The notes beneath the pieces are model-generated. The model was not told the origin of the DNA. It did no database searches and saw only the letters and a list, made by a program, of their open reading frames with translations. Positions 13,668-16,200 of a stretch of 16,200 nucleotides of DNA are shown in pieces. The translations under genes were made by a program, and so were the position numbers. Source of the DNA: Lysobacteraceae bacterium (GTDB lineage: Bacteria > Pseudomonadota > Gammaproteobacteria > Xanthomonadales > Rhodanobacteraceae); assembly GCA_018971925.1 (NCBI GenBank), contig JAGWZT010000015.1, positions 1 to 16,200 of the forward strand, in the 5' to 3' direction. Within the stretch, counting starts at the first letter, position 1. The number at the start of each line of letters is the position of its first letter.

Positions 13668-14468
13668 TTACGCACACGCCGCCAACGCTGCACGCAACGC
13701 CGGCAAATAACCCGCGCCGAACAGGTTGAGGTGGTTCAACAGGTGGTAAAGGTTGTACAGCGACGCGCGCTCGCGCCAGTCGCGGCATAGCGGCGCGTAT
13801 TCGGCGTAGGCATGGAAGAACACCGGTGGTGGCGAGCCGAACAGCGCCAGCATCGCGAGCTCGGCTTCGGCCCATCCGTAATGTACCGCGCCGGCGTCGA
13901 TCAGCGCGGGACCGCCGTCCGCGCATACGTGCAGATTGCCCGACCACAGGTCGCCGTGCAGCAGCACCGGTGGCATCTCCGGAGCGCGCTCGCGCAAATT
14001 CGAGCAAATCGATTCGATGGCAAGCACGTCACGCGTGTGGATCAGTCGGCGATCGCGCGCGCGGCGCATCTGCGGCAGCAGACGGCGCTCGGCAAAGAAC
14101 CGCCAGCCGTCGGCGTCGGGCGTGTTGTCCTGTGGCGAATCGCCGCAGAACCCGTCGCGGTCGAATCCGAAATGTGTGCCGATGACGGAATGTTGCCGCG
14201 CGAGCCCGGCGCCCGCCCGCCGCCAATAGTCGGACGCGCGCGGGCCGTCGCCGAGATCTTCCAGCACGATCCGCTCGTCTTCCACCGCGAACATTTCAGG
14301 TACGCGCAACGCATGCGCATCGCGCAAAACCGCGAGTCCCCGCGCTTCGGCACGGAAGAAATCGACGGGGACGGCGTGCCGCGACTTCACGATCGCGCGG
14401 CGGCCGTCGATCAGTGTGACGTGCTGCAATCCATCGAAGGGAGGACGACTCAAGACAAGCACGCTCAC
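13668..14468 (-). CDS. Fructosamine/ketosamine kinase family protein
   Basis: 266 residues of the fructosamine-3-kinase family (aminoglycoside-phosphotransferase-like fold), which phosphorylates sugar-lysine adducts on glycated proteins so that they break down. Visible elements are the ATP-site Lys in AIVKSR (K28), EAxGL (41-45), GDSPQDNT (109-116), the catalytic loop LLHGDLWSGN (169-178) and the metal-binding Asp in LIDAG (D191), followed by LAMLALFG and a LYNLYHLLNHLNLFG tail. The family usually has IDPA where this protein has IDAG. The only usable start is GTG at 14468, because an in-frame stop lies at 14501-14499. The protein therefore lacks roughly 20 N-terminal residues compared with the usual length of about 288. 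The gene follows tRNA-Leu by 34 bases on the same strand. It may repair glycated proteins, but its substrate is unproven. Confidence 0.8.
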   Translation of the reverse strand: MSVLVLSRPPFDGLQHVTLIDGRRAIVKSRHAVPVDFFRAEARGLAVLRDAHALRVPEMFAVEDERIVLEDLGDGPRASDYWRRAGAGLARQHSVIGTHFGFDRDGFCGDSPQDNTPDADGWRFFAERRLLPQMRRARDRRLIHTRDVLAIESICSNLRERAPEMPPVLLHGDLWSGNLHVCADGGPALIDAGAVHYGWAEAELAMLALFGSPPPVFFHAYAEYAPLCRDWRERASLYNLYHLLNHLNLFGAGYLPALRAALAACA

Positions 14469-14502
14469 GTGGAGGTGACGTGAGGTTTCGAGCGCAAGTC
14501 AT

Positions 14503-14589
14503 TGGTGCCGAAGGAGGGACTCGAACCCTCACGCTTTTAAGGGCGGCGGATTTTGAGTCCGCTGCGTCTACCGATTCCGCCACTTCGGC
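14503..14589 (-). tRNA. tRNA-Leu (anticodon CAA)
   Basis: An 87-base class II tRNA with encoded CCA (14503-14505 on the complement). The acceptor stem is GCCGAAG/CTTCGGC. The D arm contains GGCGGAATCGGTAGACGC, typical of tRNA-Leu. The anticodon stem GCGGA/TCCGC encloses CTCAAAA, giving anticodon CAA, which reads TTG. The long variable arm is GCCCTTAAAAGCGTG-like, and the T arm GAGGGTTCGAGTCCCTC is canonical. Confidence 0.95.
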
Positions 14590-14622
14590 CAAGCCCTTTA
14601 GTATGCGGGAATCACCCTGCAC

Positions 14623-14652
14623 AGGCTAGTGGGCGGGCCCGCGATCGTCCAA
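14623..14652 (-). promoter_or_regulatory. Candidate promoter of tRNA-Leu
   Basis: On the minus strand, TTGGAC (14652-14647) and TAGCCT (14628-14623) are 18 bases apart, lying partly in the 3' end of the cysteine dioxygenase gene. A transcript would start near 14616, about 27 bases before the tRNA. The -10 contains the third CTAG in the window. Confidence 0.42.
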
Positions 14653-15210
14653 CCGCAGCGTGCGTTCGCGCCGCAGGTACCACTCGCCCTGGTCGGGTTC
14701 GAAGACGCTGCAATGCGTCATTTCGTCCTGGTATACGTGCACGCTGACCGCGAGTTCGGTGCCGCTGGCGTTGCAGATGGTGTGGTGTTCGTGTGGCGGG
14801 ATGAGGCTCCCGGCCGAACCGGTGCCGGCCCGGATCGCCCCGGCCGGGACGAAGCGATAGTGCACGTCGTCGTGTTCGCGCAGTTCGTATTGCACCACGT
14901 CCAGCGCGCCTTGCCATACGGCTTCGACGCACCACATGCCGGCGTGGTCGTGGATCGGGGTGCCCTGGCCGGGGCTCCACGTCATCGCCACCACGCTGTA
15001 GCCGTGCTCGGTGCTGCGGTACAGTTCCCGCCGCGCATAGTGCTCCGGGCAGCCCTGGAACACGCATTCGGGCAGGCGCACGTCGCCTGCATGGATGGCT
15101 TCGCAAAGCGCGGACCTCAGCGCCCGCATGGTGGCCTCGGTGCCTTGTACGCAGACTGCCGCGTCGAATGCGCGGATCAACCTGTCGCGTCCGGGAAAGT
15201 CGATGCTCAT
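14626..15210 (-). CDS. Cysteine dioxygenase (type I, cupin)
   Basis: 194 residues, the normal length for cysteine dioxygenases, non-heme iron enzymes that oxidise cysteine to cysteine sulfinate with O2. The iron ligands are H87 and H89 in PIHDHAGMWC and H143 in HHTICN. C94 occupies the place of the Cys of the mammalian Cys-Tyr cofactor, and Y160 (HVYQDEM) is its Tyr partner. Y58 and R60 in HYARRE match the substrate-carboxylate-binding Tyr/Arg of true cysteine dioxygenases, arguing against 3-mercaptopropionate dioxygenase. Many bacterial homologues have Gly at the Cys position, so its retention is of some interest. The ATG at 15210 lies 49 bases after the metX-like stop, so the two genes may share a transcript: one gene feeding sulfur amino acid synthesis and the other degrading cysteine. 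Confidence 0.88.
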   Translation of the reverse strand: MSIDFPGRDRLIRAFDAAVCVQGTEATMRALRSALCEAIHAGDVRLPECVFQGCPEHYARRELYRSTEHGYSVVAMTWSPGQGTPIHDHAGMWCVEAVWQGALDVVQYELREHDDVHYRFVPAGAIRAGTGSAGSLIPPHEHHTICNASGTELAVSVHVYQDEMTHCSVFEPDQGEWYLRRERTLRLDDRGPAH

Positions 15211-15259
15211 GGCACAAGCATATTACGCCGCAGCCCGGCTGGGCCAATGGCGGTCGAGT

Positions 15260-16200
15260 TCACGAGGCGTCCATGAATTGGCCGATCGCGGCGCCGAAGC
15301 GGCCGGTGTCGACCAGGAACGCGTCGTGGCCCTGCGGCGAGTCCAGACCCACGAAAGTCGTGTCGGTACCGGTCGTGCGCAGGTCCTCGGCCAGTTGCTG
15401 CTGCTGCTCCAGCGGGAACAGGATGTCGGTCTCGACGCCGATCACCAATGCGCGCTCCAGTTTCATCCTTGCCAATGCGTTGCGCACGGAGGTGGCGGGA
15501 TCGGGGGCGCCGCCGTATTCGGCGAGGTCGAACCAGTCCGAAGCGCGCGACAGGTACAGGTAGCAGTTGGGGTCGAATGCACGGGTGAAGCGGCGCGCGT
15601 GCGCGTTGAGGTAGGACTCGATCTCGAACTCGGCGCCGAACGGATCGTCCTCGCGCTGCCCCGGATCGAGGCGGATGCGGCCGAAGCGACCGCTCCACTC
15701 CAGCGCCGAGCGGTAGGTGATCACCCCAAGCTTGCGCGCGATGTTCATGCCCGCCTCGGGGTAGTGTGCGTCGTCGTAGCGGCCTTCGTTCCAGTTCGGA
15801 TCGAGGCGGATCGCCTCGCGTTGCAGGGAGCGGATCGCGATAGCGAACGGCTGTGCGCGCGGCGCGGTGCACACGCTCACGTGCGCACGCGCGAATCTCG
15901 CATGCTGCGCCAGACATCCAAGCGCAGCCATGCCTCCCATGGAGCAGCCGACCAGCGCGGCCAGGCGTTCGATGCCGAGCCCGCGCGCCAGTTCGTAGCC
16001 TGCGTGGCCGACATCTTCGAGCGCGAGGTCGGGAAAATCGAGGCGCCACGGCTCGCCGGTGGCGGGATTGATCGAGGCCGGTCCGCTCGAGCCCTTGCAA
16101 CTGCCCAGCGAGTTCATGCAGATCACGAACCAGCGCCGGGTATCGATGGCCTTGCCCGCTCCGACGATGTCCTCCCACCAGCCCGGCGAATCGTCAATGG
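15260..16200 (-). CDS. metX: MetX-family acyltransferase (homoserine O-acetyl-/serine O-succinyltransferase), N-terminus cut
   Basis: 312 residues are visible to the stop at 15260; about 60 N-terminal residues lie beyond the right edge, and the frame continues open to base 16198. It is an alpha/beta-hydrolase-fold acyltransferase that activates the hydroxyl of homoserine (methionine route) or serine (cysteine route) with acetyl- or succinyl-CoA. Motifs are NSLGSCKGSSGPASINP, with the oxyanion/substrate region, the nucleophile elbow GCSMGGMAALG, the Asp in GVETDILFP and the His in SPQGHDAFLVD, completing the Ser-Asp-His triad. The GPAS form, rather than GPSS, is what I recall for the serine O-succinyltransferases (CysX) of Lysobacter and Xanthomonas, so serine O-succinylation is a real possibility. 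Cysteine dioxygenase lies directly downstream. Confidence 0.9.
   Translation of the reverse strand, partial: IDDSPGWWEDIVGAGKAIDTRRWFVICMNSLGSCKGSSGPASINPATGEPWRLDFPDLALEDVGHAGYELARGLGIERLAALVGCSMGGMAALGCLAQHARFARAHVSVCTAPRAQPFAIAIRSLQREAIRLDPNWNEGRYDDAHYPEAGMNIARKLGVITYRSALEWSGRFGRIRLDPGQREDDPFGAEFEIESYLNAHARRFTRAFDPNCYLYLSRASDWFDLAEYGGAPDPATSVRNALARMKLERALVIGVETDILFPLEQQQQLAEDLRTTGTDTTFVGLDSPQGHDAFLVDTGRFGAAIGQFMDAS

Noticed and set aside
15211..15259. Promoter-like TTGGCC/TAATAT (16-base spacer) on the minus strand before cysteine dioxygenase
   Set aside because: Both hexamers match only 4 of 6, and a start there would leave almost no leader before the ATG. Cotranscription with the metX-like gene is simpler.

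Overview
The window is a high-G+C (about two thirds by eye) bacterial chromosome segment of ordinary housekeeping and accessory genes. It is most consistent with a gammaproteobacterium of the Xanthomonadales (Rhodanobacteraceae/Xanthomonadaceae-like). That placement is an inference from the mix of gene families: RNase D, a MetX/CysX-type acyltransferase, a PEP-CTERM protein, a membrane-anchored TPR protein and a formylglycine-generating-enzyme-fold (FGE-fold) protein. No ribosomal marker is present to prove it.

Left third (1-6523): an isoprenoid-to-hopanoid locus. On the minus strand, a tight run encodes a squalene synthase, squalene-hopene cyclase (shc), the adenosylhopane phosphorylase HpnG and the epimerase-like HpnA. 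After a 154-base gap filled by a palindromic repeat comes the N-terminal part of diphosphomevalonate decarboxylase (mvaD), cut by the left edge. Divergently on the plus strand lies a farnesyl diphosphate synthase (ispA). Together the genes run from mevalonate diphosphate through isopentenyl diphosphate (IPP) and FPP to squalene, hopene and side-chain processing of hopanoids. The two notable points are a mevalonate-pathway gene in a lineage that normally uses the MEP route, and a single eukaryote-like squalene synthase in place of the HpnC/D/E trio.

Middle (6524-10030): a three-helix membrane protein with a TolB/FlgO-like domain and TPR repeats; a 406-base intergenic stretch; and a PEP-CTERM surface protein preceded by a good sigma-54 promoter match and a 5'-leader hairpin, and followed by a strong intrinsic terminator. 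Next come tRNA-Ala(CGC) on the minus strand and a large inverted repeat that supplies the stop codon of the adjacent RNase D gene.

Right part (10012-16200): rnd (minus); a membrane-anchored FGE-fold protein lacking the catalytic cysteines (plus); a Gly/Tyr-rich lipoprotein (plus); then a minus-strand group of a fructosamine-kinase-family protein, tRNA-Leu(CAA), a cysteine dioxygenase and a MetX-family serine/homoserine acyltransferase cut by the right edge. The last two are adjacent and both concern sulfur amino acids.

The tetranucleotide CTAG occurs only three times in the window, each time inside a candidate -10 box (upstream of ispA, the lipoprotein and tRNA-Leu). No CRISPR array, insertion sequence, prophage or defence system was seen.
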